Origin: Panicum virgatum | Taxonomy: Eukaryota > Streptophyta > Magnoliopsida > Poales > Poaceae | Assembly (NCBI RefSeq): GCF_016808335.1 | Contig: NC_053150.1 | Coordinates: 44,729,607 to 44,793,606, forward strand | Length of the DNA stretch: 64,000 nucleotides | Direction of reading: 5' to 3' | In this document: piece by piece, positions 12,270 to 27,000 of the stretch | Position numbering within the stretch: position 1 is the first letter of the stretch | Layout of the letters: each line of letters begins with the position of its first letter | Notes under the pieces: generated by a model | What the model saw: only the letters and a program-made list of their open reading frames with translations | The model's database searches: none | Told to the model about the DNA's origin: nothing | Position numbers and translations under genes: made by a program

Positions 12270-12686
12270 TCAGAAGAAGAGCGCGAAGGCAGCCGCCAAG
12301 GCGACCAGGGCGAAGGCGGGGGCGACGCTGGACGCGGCGCTGGGCGGCGGCGGGGAGGCCGGGGCCTCGGACGGCGGCTGGGTGATCGAGCCCGGCGCCG
12401 GCGCCGGCGGCGAGGCCGGGACCTCCGGGGCGGGGGCCGCGGCCTTGGGGGAAGGAGCGGGGGCCGTCTGGGTCGGGGCGGGCGCCGGGGCGGAGGCCGG
12501 GGGAGGCGTTGCAGGGGCCTGCGCGGGGGGAGAAACCGGGGCCGGCGCCGGGGCGCGAGGTGGCGGCGGCGGCGGTGGCGTGGGCTGCGCCCGTGGGGCC
12601 GGCGTCGGGGACGCGCCCGGGGCCTGCGCCGTCGCAGCGGCGAAGAGGACGGCCATGGCCACGGCCACGAGGTGGATGCGCGCCAT
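12270..12686 (-). CDS. Classical arabinogalactan protein (GPI-anchored)
   Basis: A single-exon frame of 138 residues. Residues 1-21 are a signal peptide. Residues about 22-115 are almost entirely Pro, Ala, Ser and Thr, with many Ala-Pro, Ser-Pro and Thr-Pro pairs, the pattern that directs prolyl hydroxylation and type II arabinogalactan addition. A Pro run at about residues 37-43 adds extensin-like character. The last 20 or so residues are hydrophobic after small residues (Ala-Ser-Ser), a GPI-anchor cleavage signal. The product should be a heavily glycosylated proteoglycan at the cell surface. Composition alone produces such frames in GC-rich DNA, but the ordered signal peptide, Pro-rich core and GPI tail make a real gene very likely. 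A weak TATA-like TTTATATC lies on the minus strand near 12830. Confidence 0.85.
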   Translation of the reverse strand: MARIHLVAVAMAVLFAAATAQAPGASPTPAPRAQPTPPPPPPPRAPAPAPVSPPAQAPATPPPASAPAPAPTQTAPAPSPKAAAPAPEVPASPPAPAPGSITQPPSEAPASPPPPSAASSVAPAFALVALAAAFALFF

Positions 12687-15083
<2,397 letters not shown>

Positions 15084-18000
15084 TTATTTCACTTGTTCCG
15101 TTCTCGAACCAACTGTCTCCAATAAATCTTCGCTGCTGCCCTCAGCAACTTCCATTTCCTTCACCTTTTCGAGCTGCCTGAGGAGATCTAACCTATCGGG
15201 AGCATATGTGGATGGGATCTACACAATTACAAATAAACAAATAAAACTTATTATATAAAAAATTGCCACAGAGTGGAAGAAGCGTGGGATCACAAAACTA
15301 CATACCATAGAAGGCACATATCTCTGGATGAAGGCCAAAATAGCAGCATGACCAACTGCAGTAACCTGGGACACAAAAGCAATTGTCACGATGCTCCCAA
15401 CACCAAATACATTTACACTCCTGCTATTTTGCAGGTCAGAGTATATGACTGATGTCACTCTTGGACACAGAATAAAATGCTTGATCATGGTGGGACTCTA
15501 GGTTGTCCAGAGTCCACACAGATAAGGTAAAACGTTAACAGGATTACGCCACCCAAATTAAATGAAATGATAAAGTGGGCCTACAAATCCTCTATTTGTT
15601 TAAGAAGCAGAAATACAAGTAGAAGAAAGACTCACTGGCAAAAGCATAAGTATTCCTATAGGAACAACAGATGCCAAATCTGTCAGGGTTCTTTGAAGAG
15701 CCTGCTTTTCCTTCTGAGTTAGTTCATCCCCAATAAGAGCTCTTTTCAGCAAACCCATAGCAGCTCCTGTATCAATTGCTAGGAGTTGTGTCCCTTGCAC
15801 CACAGTCTGTGCAGAAAAGTATAAATAAGAAATGAGAGGAATGGGACTAAAGTAAATATTGTGATGAGCTCCATTGGATGGAAAAAAGGCTCTTTGATAG
15901 AGTTAATTGGATTATTCAATGCCTACTATAACCATTCACAATGATACCACGAACGGCGTCGAGCGTCATTATCATGAGATACAGCAGAAGAAGAAAAGCT
16001 TTGTAAAGCTTATAAAATTAATGAACAATGTTTCCAAATTTTTCTGATGGTATACGCTACATGTGTTTCTTACTTGCTATGGGATCTTAAGTTTAGATGG
16101 CCATACCGTTGTAGTCTCCTTGACCTTCTCCACTGATTTAGTTATAACATTTTCTTTCTTGCTAGCCTCACCGGAAGGCACTGATGCAACAGGTGACGGC
16201 GCAGTTGTTCCGTCTGCAACACCCATCTCCTGGAAAACAAGACTTCGACTGAACGGAGAGTTCTTTCAGAAAGAAAGAAAAAATGTACCAGTGACACCAT
16301 CCACTATGGTTAAAACCGTAGCCAGAAAACAACAGCTAACAACAAAAAAGAGTGCAATTAATCTCATAAGATAGCTGATCTCAGTTCCAAATGTTCACTC
16401 AAATTCTGTATAACCTGTGGTTTTCTATTCCAAAATTCTGTTAAACAGGCATACCTCCTCCTTTTGAGCATCATCTGCACTCTTCTGCACTCGCTTTTCT
16501 AACTCGATCAGCTCACGCCTCAACTGTTCAAAGCGGAGTATGTCATTTGACTCCATGTCTTTCTTCTCCACATTGGCAACAGTGCCCTTCAGCAAAAAAT
16601 GGACCATCTTGTCAGATTAGGAGTTGCTGCAACATCTTATGAGATAAAATTTAATGGTATTCATCTGAGGATCAGAATTAACTTTCAGTAATTAATTAAA
16701 GCTATGGCCAGTGCTACCAGGGATGCATTTTTAAACCACTTTACGCTAGTTGCTGATGTATTCTTAAATGCACAAAACAAATATACAGTACAGCATCCAT
16801 ACATCCTGATCTGCAATTTGAAGAGCTGGCTCAACTTTTTTTCCCGAAGACCGGCCAAAGAAGTCCCAAAATGGACGGCGTTTATTATCCACCCTGACAA
16901 GAGAAATAAGAAACCACTGAGCAGGTTTATTCACTGCCCTGAAACCAAACCACAGAAGATATCACAACCATGTATAGGCAATTAATTACAAGATAATGCC
17001 ACCTGCTTCCTGATTTTTGTGGTGCTGCGGTATCATTGGTCCTGCTATCTGTCTTTCCACGTCCTTCCTCTGAAGTAGGAGATACTGGACTGCTACTTTC
17101 ATCAGCCTAATGAACCATAAAAAATAGCACATTATCATGATTGTAAATCAATTCTAGTGCCAACTGTAGTGCAATAAACTATACAGTTTGGGGTCTAATG
17201 TTGCCAACTGATACATTATGCATGTGATGATCTTAGATCATTAATGCAAACAGCACTGGGAGGATAGACTGATGGTGACAGCTGCAAGGCATGAGAAAAT
17301 AGGACTTAAGATGAGAATGACAAATGTCTTTTTTTTTATATGGAAACGTATAAGAATGACAAATGTCGGTGAGAAAATTAGATCGAGTTCTCATTGCTTA
17401 ATTGAAAAGAGATGCAACTGATGCTATGCTATGTTGTGGACGCTTTCACTGGCGTCCATTATCAGCGCAGGCGCAAGAAGCAGGTGGCCGGATCAGGGTC
17501 TAGTGGCTGAATAATAGGAGCTGTTAGTCAGTTTGTTAGTCCATTTGTTAGGCGCTGAGATAAGCGCTCCATTTTGTTAGGAGTCAGTTGTAAGTGCTCT
17601 GCTATATAAGCACCACAAACCAGTTTGTTAAGGTTAAGCAAAGAGATAATTTCTCTTTGGCGATCTCTTTGGTATCAGTGTCTTGCTGATCCTGAGATCA
17701 TCGTTCCTCCCACCCGCGATCCTTCCCTGCCCACCTCTCTTCCTCCTTCCACGATGAGCGACAACATCTCGGCGGCGGACATCAAGGCCGGCATGGGCAA
17801 GCTTCTCGTGGAGCTGTCGTCCATCAAAGGCGATGTGTCCACCGTGAAGAACGACATGATCACCATCAAGGGCGACCAAAGCCGGCTCTCGGTGGCGGTC
17901 AATCGCCTCCAGACCGACATGTTCGCCTCCTCTGGCTCCGGCAAGGGACCGACGGAGGACGACGCACCAGCCTCGCCACCACCGCTCCAGCTGTCGGCGC

Positions 18001-21000
18001 CACCAACCCACAAGCTTCGCTTCCCGAAGTACGGCGGCGTCGATGACCCCCTCGGCTGGCTTCACAAGTGCGAGCAATTTTTTCGGAAATTGCGCACGCC
18101 GGAGGATGAGAAGGTCCTGATGGCTTCCTTCTACGTGGAGGGCGCGACCGAGCAGTGGTACTACCGCTTGGAGCAGAACCACAGTGTACCGACGTGGCCA
18201 CAATTTGTGGATCTCGTCAACAGATGCTTCGGGCCGCCAGTGCGCAGCAATCCTTTTGGTGAGCTGACGCATCTCCGCCGAACGGGCACCGTCCGGGAGT
18301 ACGAAGATCAGTTCCTGCAGCTCTTGGCGCGGTGCAAGAACGTCTCCGAGCGACAGCAGATCGACATCTTCACCGCCGGCCTGCGCAGCCCCCTGCGCAT
18401 CGACGTCGAGCTGCAACGCTCGGACTCCCTTGAGGACGCCATGGGCCTCGCCAGGGCGTTCGAACGCCGGTTGGAGATCGACGACGACTCCCCACCGTTG
18501 GCGACACATTCGTCATCTCGCGTCGCCCCGTCGTTCCTCGGATCGCACCCTCCTCCATCGGCTTCCATGCACACGCCGCCTCTACTGTCGTCGACAACGC
18601 AGCCGCCGACTCCCCCAGCACCCACCAAGGGCGCACCGGCACCGGGAACGCGCTTCAAGCGCCTGTCTCCGGAGGAGGTGGCGCGCCGTCGCGTCGAAGG
18701 CCTCTGCTTCAACTGCCCAGAAAAGTTCACGCCCGGCCACCTCAAACATTGCACCATGAAGGGCATCTACTTGATGGAGCTGGACGACGACTTCACCCCG
18801 GTGGATGACGAGGACTCGGACGAGGAGCCCAAGATCTCCATGCACGCTCTCACCGGCATCAACGCCGGCGAAACCATGCACCTCACCACCAAGATCGCCG
18901 GTCAGCCACTGCGCCCTCGTGGACTCGGGATCGACACACTCCATCGCCACGAGTGCGGCGGCGCGACTGGGCCTCGTCTACGAGTCTCGCCCAGGCCTGT
19001 CGGTGGGCATCGCGAACGGCGATCGCGTCCCGTGCGCCGGCGTCTGTCGCGCATTGCCCATCTCCATCGGCCACGAGCGGTTCGACGTCGACCTCTACGT
19101 CCTCCCCCTCGACGACTACGACATCGTCCTCGGCTGCACGTGGTTGAAGACACTCGATCCCATACTCTGGGACTTCGAGCGCAAGTCGATGGCGTTCCAG
19201 CGCCACGGTCACCGCGTCCACTAGCGCGACGCGAGCGCGACGTCACCGGCCCGGGTGCATGCTATGGGTCAGGCCGACCTGCTGGCTCTGCTTCTAGCGG
19301 AGTTCGCGGCCGTGTTCGACTCCCCCAAGCAACTGCCACCGTCTCGCCGTCTCGACCACCGCATCCATCTCCTACCGGCCACAGCGCCCATAGCGGTTCG
19401 CCCCTACCGCTACCCGCAGTTGTTGAAAGATGAGATCGAGCGTCAATGCGAGGAGATGCTCCATCTGGGCATCATACGTCCCAGCACATCGGCGTTCTCT
19501 TCGCCGGTGCTCCTCGTGCGCAAGAAGGACGGAACATGGCGCTTCTGCATTGACTTCCGCGCCCTCAATTCGAAGACCGTCCGCGACATGTTCCCGATCC
19601 CCGTCGTCGATGAGTTGCTGGATGAACTCAAGGGGGCGTGCTTGTTCACCAAGCTCAACCTCGCCAGCGGCTACCATCAAGTTCGGATGCACCCCGACGA
19701 CATCCACAAGACAGCCTTCCGAACGCACCACGGTCACTTTGAGTTCGTGGTCATGCCGTTCGGGCTGACGAACGCGCCCTCAACCTTTCAGGCATTGATG
19801 AACGAGGTGCTGCGACCCTTCTTATGCAAATCAGTACTTGTTTTCTTTGACGATATCTTGATCTACAGCTCCTACACCGAGCACCTTCGCCATGTGCGTG
19901 CGGTGCTGTCAGTGCTGCGCGATCACTCCTTGTTCCTCAAGCGCAGCAAGTGTTCCTTCGCCGAATGGAGCGTGAACTACCTCGGCCACATCATCTCGGC
20001 CGACGGCGTCACAATGGACCCGTCCAAGATTGAGGCGGTGCAGTCCTGACCTCAACCACGCTCCATCAAGGCGCTACGCGGCTTCCTCGGGCTGACGGGC
20101 TACTACCGCCGTTTCATCAACGGCTATGGCGCGATCGTGGCGCCGCTGACGGCGCTCCTCAAGGAGGCGTTCCTCTGGTCACCATTCGCCACGGAGGCCT
20201 TCGTCAAGCTCAAGAACGCCCTCACGACCGGCCCCGCTCTCCAGTTGCCGGATTTCACTACGGGCTTCATCGTCTACTGCGACGCCTCCGGATCCGGGTT
20301 CGGCGCGGTCCTGCACCAAGGTGGTGGCCCCATCGCGTTCTTCAGCCGCGCGGTGGCTCCTCATCACGCCAAACTCCCAGCATATGAGCGAGAACTCATA
20401 GGGCTGGTCAAGGCGGTGCGCCATTGGCGTCCCTATCTCTGGGCGCGCTCGTTCACCGTCCGCACGGATCACTTTGCCTTGAAGTATCTCCTGGACCAGC
20501 GCCTGTCGACGATTCCGCAGCACAGATGGGTGAGCAAGCTGTTCGGCTACGACTTCAAGGTGGAGTTCAAGCCGGGCAAACAGAACGCGGCGGCCGACGC
20601 TCTGCCGCGCCGTGACGAGAACAAGGAGGACGTGTCGGTGCGTGCCATCTCCATGCCAGAGCTCGAGCTCTTTGCGGACCTGCGCCGCGAGCTCACCACA
20701 CTCCAGGACGCCATCGACAAACGCCAGGAGATCGAGCGCGGCGAGGCGGGTGCGGCATGGTCCCTGGTGGATGGCTTCATCGTCCACAACGGCCGCATCT
20801 TCGTTCCGGAGTCCTCGGCACTCTGGGCGCACATCCTGGCAACGGCCCATGGCGTGGGCCACGAGGGGGTCCAGAAGACGCTCCACCGTCTTCGCGCCTC
20901 GTTCTACAGCCCGCACGCCAACAAGTTGGTGCGCGACTTCGTCCTCAGCTGCACGACTTGTCAGCGCAACAAGTCGGAACATCTCCACCCGACGGGTCTT

Positions 21001-24000
21001 CTTCAACCCCTGCCCGTTCCCTCGGCGATCTGGCAAGACATCGCAATGGACTTCGTTGAGGGGTTTCCAAAGGTGGGCGGCAAATCGGTAGTGCTGACGG
21101 TGGTCGATCGGCTCTCCAAATACACGCACTTCATCGCGCTCGGCCACCCCTACTCGGCTACATAGGTGGCGCGGGCGTTCGTACGGCTACACGGCATCCC
21201 CTGCTCCATCGTCAGCGACCGCGACCCCGTCTTTACCAGCTCGTTCTGGACCGAGCTATTCCAGCTTGCCGGCGTCAACTGCACCTTAGTTCGGCGTTCC
21301 ACCCCCAGACGGACGGCCAATCCGAGGTAACTAATCGGATTTTGGGAGTCTACTTGCGCTACCTTGCTGGTGATCGTCCCAGGAGCTGGCTGCGGTGGCT
21401 TCCATGGACGGAGTTCTGCTACAACTCGTCCTACCAGACGGCGTTGCGGACCACGCCATTCGAGGTCGTCTACGGCCGGCCTCCTCCTACGATGGCGTCG
21501 TACCAGGCCGGCGTCGCGCGTGTCACGGCGCTCGACAAGCAGCTCGTGGAGCGCGACACATTCCTGTCGCAGATCCGGGAGCGGCTCCTTCACGCCCAGG
21601 ATTACATGAAGCAGCACTACGACACGGCGCACCGCGACATCGTCTTCGCGCCGGGGGACTGGGCTTGGCTGCGCCTCCATCACCGCAAGGCAGTAGGCAT
21701 CACCGACTCCTCAGCGGCCAAGCTGTCCCCTCGTTTCTATGGGCCATATCTCGTCCTGGAACGTGTCAGACCAGTGGCCTACCGTCTACAGCTGCCGCCC
21801 TGTGCCAAGATTCATAATGTCTTTCACGTGGTCTTCCTCAAGAAGTACACCGGCGATTCGCCAGCAAGCATGGTTCCTCTTCCACCCATTGTTCATGGCA
21901 GAGTGGTGCCTACGCCGGCAGAAGTGAAGATGGCCCGAGTGGTTCGGGGGCATTGGGAGAGTTGTGTCAGTTGGATTGGCCGTGCTTCAGCTGACACTAC
22001 TTGGGAACACCTGGAGGATTTCAGAGCTACATATCCCGATTTTCAGCTTGAGGACAAACTGTTTTCAAAGGAGGGTGGAAATGTTGTGGACGCTTTCACT
22101 GGCATCCATTATCAGCGCAGGCGCAAGAAGCAGGTGGCCGGATCAGGGTCTAGTGGCTGAATAATAGGAGCTGTTAGTCAGTTTGTTAGTCCATTTGTTA
22201 GGCGCTGAGATAAGCGCTCCATTTTGTTAGGATTCAGTTGTAAGTGCTCTGCTATATAAGCACCACAAACCAGTTTGTTAAGGTTAAGCAAAGAGATAAT
22301 TTCCAGCCACTTAATCGGGTTGTTCAGAGCCTCCGCAAGGAGGGCGAGCACGCCTCCATCTCTCTCTCTGCAGTCCCAACTTACCACAACATGCTATCAC
22401 TAACCAATGCAACGAAAAGATCCAATCTTAGCTAAGATAACAACAGAAGAAAATTTACGCAAACCAAGTGCTACAGTAAATCCGAGTAGCTGTTCATGCG
22501 TGCAAGTATCCTGGTGCACTGCCCATGACAGGTGGAGTGCACTGGAAATCCATAAAACAAACCCTTCCCAATGCAATGAGATCAGAGACTCATTAATGCA
22601 TGGCTATGCTTTCTTAGAAGCATCAAGCATGGCTAAAATGTACTGAAACAAAAGCAAACCAAGAAATCTCACATCCAGATATTCTGCTTTTGCTCGAAAG
22701 GATGCTTCAAGAAACTCAGCTTCTTTCTTTAGTCTCCTTATCATTTCAAGACCAGAGCATGCAGCCTTTAGATCCTCCTTACCAGAGTTGGAACTGGAAA
22801 CGTGCATTTCTTGAAGCAAATTTTCTAACTTAATCAAAGCTTCCTCAACACTTTCAAGTGACTGCAATGATTGAAACCAATTTCAACAACATTTTACCAA
22901 CTGGGGATAGCGTCTATTTTAGAGGCAATTGTCATCATAAACTTAAAATAAGCACTTCACATATGCAAAATGGATTTAATTCCCAAATTAAGTTCATCCA
23001 CCATATATGCAATTGTCCATCCTTTTTCTTTTACTCAAGTAGATCTTCTAGTACATATAAAGGCATGTGCAATAGTGCCACCTCAACTATCTTAACACGT
23101 CAGTAAAATCATAGGTGAAGCAGACTAGGAGAGTGTAGGACACACGCCATCTCTTAGATAAGAGATTTCTCTTATGAAGGGCACATATAGTCGGTGCTAT
23201 AAGGATGTTTCTAATTTTTGTGGAGGTGTAGACACCATACTGAGTGTAGCAGAGTGTAGCACATATAGTCGGTGCTGAATGTTGGCCTACAAAAAAGCGA
23301 CATGTCCAGCAACTAAGTGTAGCAAAGATGCGGATGTTGCGGTGGTTTTGCGGGCAGACAAAGAGGGATAGAGTCCGGAACGAAGTTATTCGGGAGAAGG
23401 TAGGGGTGGCACCAATTGAGGAGAAACTTACCCAACATCGGTTGAGATGGTTTGGACATGTCCAACGGAGGCCTCCGGAGGCGCCGGTGCGTAGTGGGGT
23501 GCTAAAGCGTGTTGATAAGGTAAAGATGGGTAGAGGTAGACCTAAACTGATTTGGGACGAGTCCGTTAAGAGAGACCTTAAAGATTGGGATATCTTTGAG
23601 GAGTTAGCTTTGGATAGGAACGCTTGGAGACTAGCTATCAACGTGCCTGAACCATGACCTTTGTGTCTTTTGGGTTTCATCTCTAGCCTACCCCAACTCG
23701 CTTGGGACAAAAGGCTATGTTGTTGTTGTTGTTGTTGTTGTTGTTGTGTAGACACCATACTAAGAAACAACATTTCATAGTTACCTTTTAACACCTTTGA
23801 CATACACATGTTAAATACACTAAGAACTCTATCAATAGTATTGTAGAACATACTTTTGTTCGGATGTGTAAAATCATTAAAATATATTAGCAATTCTAAA
23901 AGGCACTCCACAATAAATACCTTGTCAAAGGAAGCTAACTCTGTCCCAGTATCCAAGTCTTCTTCTGGTTCTGGCAAGCCTCGGCCTTTTGACATATTAT

Positions 24001-27000
24001 TTCTACAACAGATTTAGCATATAAATAAATCTACTGGTCTAGGAGAACAAATAGTGCAACCTCCTGCTTAATTCTTACTTTGATATGTCAATCTCCTTCA
24101 TGCAGTCGCTCAACATGACATGCCTACATTTTGAACATTCAGTAGAGAATTAATCAGTACTCACATATCCATATCTGCACACAAGAACAAGATAATCATC
24201 GTAATGACTGAATATTGACCTACCCCTTAGACAGAAATTTTGCCGCCTTCACATTTGAAGGGTCCTCAAGCCATGAGCTGTACTTTATAAAACTAGTCAT
24301 CCAATAAGAGCATACATTTAAGACTCTTGATATTACTTCTTCTCCTTTAGATACTTCTTCTCTACCTTCAGTATCGGTTTTTGCACTTGGAACATCGTTA
24401 TTGTAAAAAGGAAGCCACTCAAGCTCTTCACAGACTACCTGAAGGTGAGAAAGACGTATGAACATGGAATGCTGAGTAGCATTAAAAGCTCAGCACACTG
24501 CCAGCATACTGACCTCCACATACAGCTGATATGAACTAATCGAGGACAACTGTGGATAATACAATACACTCCCACCAATAAGATACCTGGATTATTATAA
24601 GCTCATTAAACAGTATAGTGAATCATATTTAGGCAATTAAGCTAGTATGTTAAAGCTTCTTATTAACTGAAGTATGGTTTCATTAAGAAAATGCAAAAAT
24701 CTACATTCACATAGAGCGTACCTTACAATACCATTGAGTGAATCATCCAAATCAGTAAGACCATTGGAAGATAAGTACCCTTGTGTGCTTCTGCCCAAAG
24801 CAATGAAAAAACCAAATATTGCAAGATCCTTTTCCAGAACCTGTAACGGGAAATAAATAACTATATCAAATTTGCAGTCAAGGAAGAGGTGTCTATGACT
24901 ATATAAATAGATCATTTTTAGTTTCAACCTCAATACTTTCACTTGTTGTCAATCTTGACCATATCTTTTCACGATCAAGAGCACGAAGTAACTGTTTCTG
25001 AACCAGATCAATCCAAAATGATATCTCAAGTCCATGATCATTAGTAAGTTTAGGAACAGCAGCACGAGGACCAAAATTATACAAAAATTCTCTCTGAAGC
25101 CCAATATCTTTCGTTAAGTTATACACTTTACTTAGAGGGACAAACTCAAGAAGCATATCCGTGAATCGACCAATAATATCAGGTACCATTGAAGAGAATT
25201 GCTGGCAAGAAACTTTTGCTGATCCAAGCTTTGTGATTGCAGAAAGACAGATCAAACCTAGCATAAGCAGAGAACGGTCACTTTTGCTAGTATTCATCTT
25301 CTCATCTTCACAGCATCTGACAGCAAACAAGAGAAAATATCCATGAGTCTTGGACTAGTTACTGCCTGTGCGCATTTTATTGTCTTAAAGAATACAGGGA
25401 ACTTACATTGCTGTTGCAGAGTTAAACAGTGGATCACTTTCAAAAATGTTTACAAATTGTCTCATAACCAAAGGATTTTGACTGGATGAATACCATTCAT
25501 ACAATGTAGGTTCCCTCTTCGACAGTTCAATCTTGATAACACTCTCGAGGGGGTTGCGCAAGCGGGACAAACTGCAGTAAAGTAAAATATCACTGAATAG
25601 ACACCAAAGAAAAGCTCTATTGAATAAATCATAATACAGAGGATCAATCCAATGTCACTTGAACATGCTACAAGCAAAAAAGAATCAATATGAAGAACTG
25701 AAGAAGATACAGATTCATCTTCATTTACTTATGCAGCTACTGACCAAAATCTAAATGAACTACGAAAACAACATACATTTTAGTTGGCATCATGATAAAT
25801 AAAATTACCCCTAATGCTTAGCTTTGGAGAGTCTGCATGTTAAATTAGCACATGGACATTTAAAAATTCTTTTGGTTAACTATATGTACTGGCATGAATA
25901 GAACCGCGGCACCAAGACCTTCATGTTAATAATAATTTAATATCACTCCACTAGCCACATATTGCCTTTACACTCTTGTCATCAATACTTTATTAGTTCT
26001 GTGTGTTTGCCAGTTTGGTAATTGGAAATTGCCGGGCTACTTCTGAATCAATGAAATGCAGCTACAACTTAGCACTATAGGCCGCTGCAGTAACTTGTTT
26101 CTTGCTGAGAGAAAATTTCCAATTAGAATCCAAACTTCTTCTAAAATGTCATAGCTGAGAGGGATGAACACAAGATTGGGACTAGATTGATTGCTTCTTC
26201 CTTGCTTTGATTGTTAAAACTCTCCTCTTTATGTAGGGAGGTTTACTTGGCTTCTAAGAAAGATATCTAATCTATTGATCTTATCAGTAACTAACCCTAA
26301 CCCTGAGGAAGAGGGCATGATGTTACTGTAGCAGTCCTGCACCGGCCCACATAAAATGAAACTAATCGGGCAACAAATGAAAAGGCATACTTAAATCTTT
26401 TTTAAGAGTCCCAGGTACAAACGCCCTGATCCATATGCATTGCAACACAGGACCAGAAAGTTATAGTGTTTACAAGCTCTGCTCGATACCATTTCGATAT
26501 TTGACACGCGACATGGCACACCTGAAAGGCATACTTAAATCTTATGAGCTATTATCATTTTAGACGGAATGGAACTTTTAAAATAGAAATTTGCTCCCAC
26601 CAAACTTCAGCACAGGATACTATGGACTTAGAAACAAAGTAATCTGCTACAAAAACACATTTAAGCAATAAGACATGAAGGCAAAGGAGAATGTTAGAAG
26701 GTAGACCTCCTTTGAACAAATATATTAATATCTCTATCTCTGCCATTCCCGCGAGATGAAACATCGATAACTGCTTGCAACAATGAGTCTACAGCAGCCT
26801 GCAAACATCTTCTGTAAGATTTCAGTGAATAGAAAATATGTATCTCGCGGGAATTCTGGACCCTGCAGGGCACAACTACAATGGAGCATACTGAAGATTT
26901 CATTTAAGAACTAAGAAACATCCACTCGAACAAGTTCAGATGTGGTGCTTAGCTCTAAGCTGGTTTTAGGCAGCATATTAACGCATAATAAAAAATCCAA

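Larger units (their letters stand above)
17432..22391 (+). mobile_element. Reina-type chromovirus LTR retrotransposon (Gypsy) in intron 11
   Basis: A 4960-bp element bounded by TGTTGTGG at the left and CCACAACA at the right, a perfect 8-bp inverted terminus, and flanked by the exact 5-bp duplication TGCTA (17427-17431 and 22392-22396). It has a primer binding site, a polypurine tract, and gag, protease, reverse transcriptase/RNase H, integrase and chromodomain-like regions in Gypsy order. Small size, LTRs of about 0.3 kb and the C-terminal chromodomain-like segment fit the Reina clade. It lies opposite in orientation to the host gene. The first 222 bp of the two LTRs differ at only 2 positions, so insertion was recent. 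Confidence 0.93.

Noticed and set aside
23087..23995. 302-codon minus-strand frame
   Set aside because: Only its first 75 bases (down to 23921) are a real exon of the LETM1-like gene; the remainder runs through intron and antisense LINE sequence.
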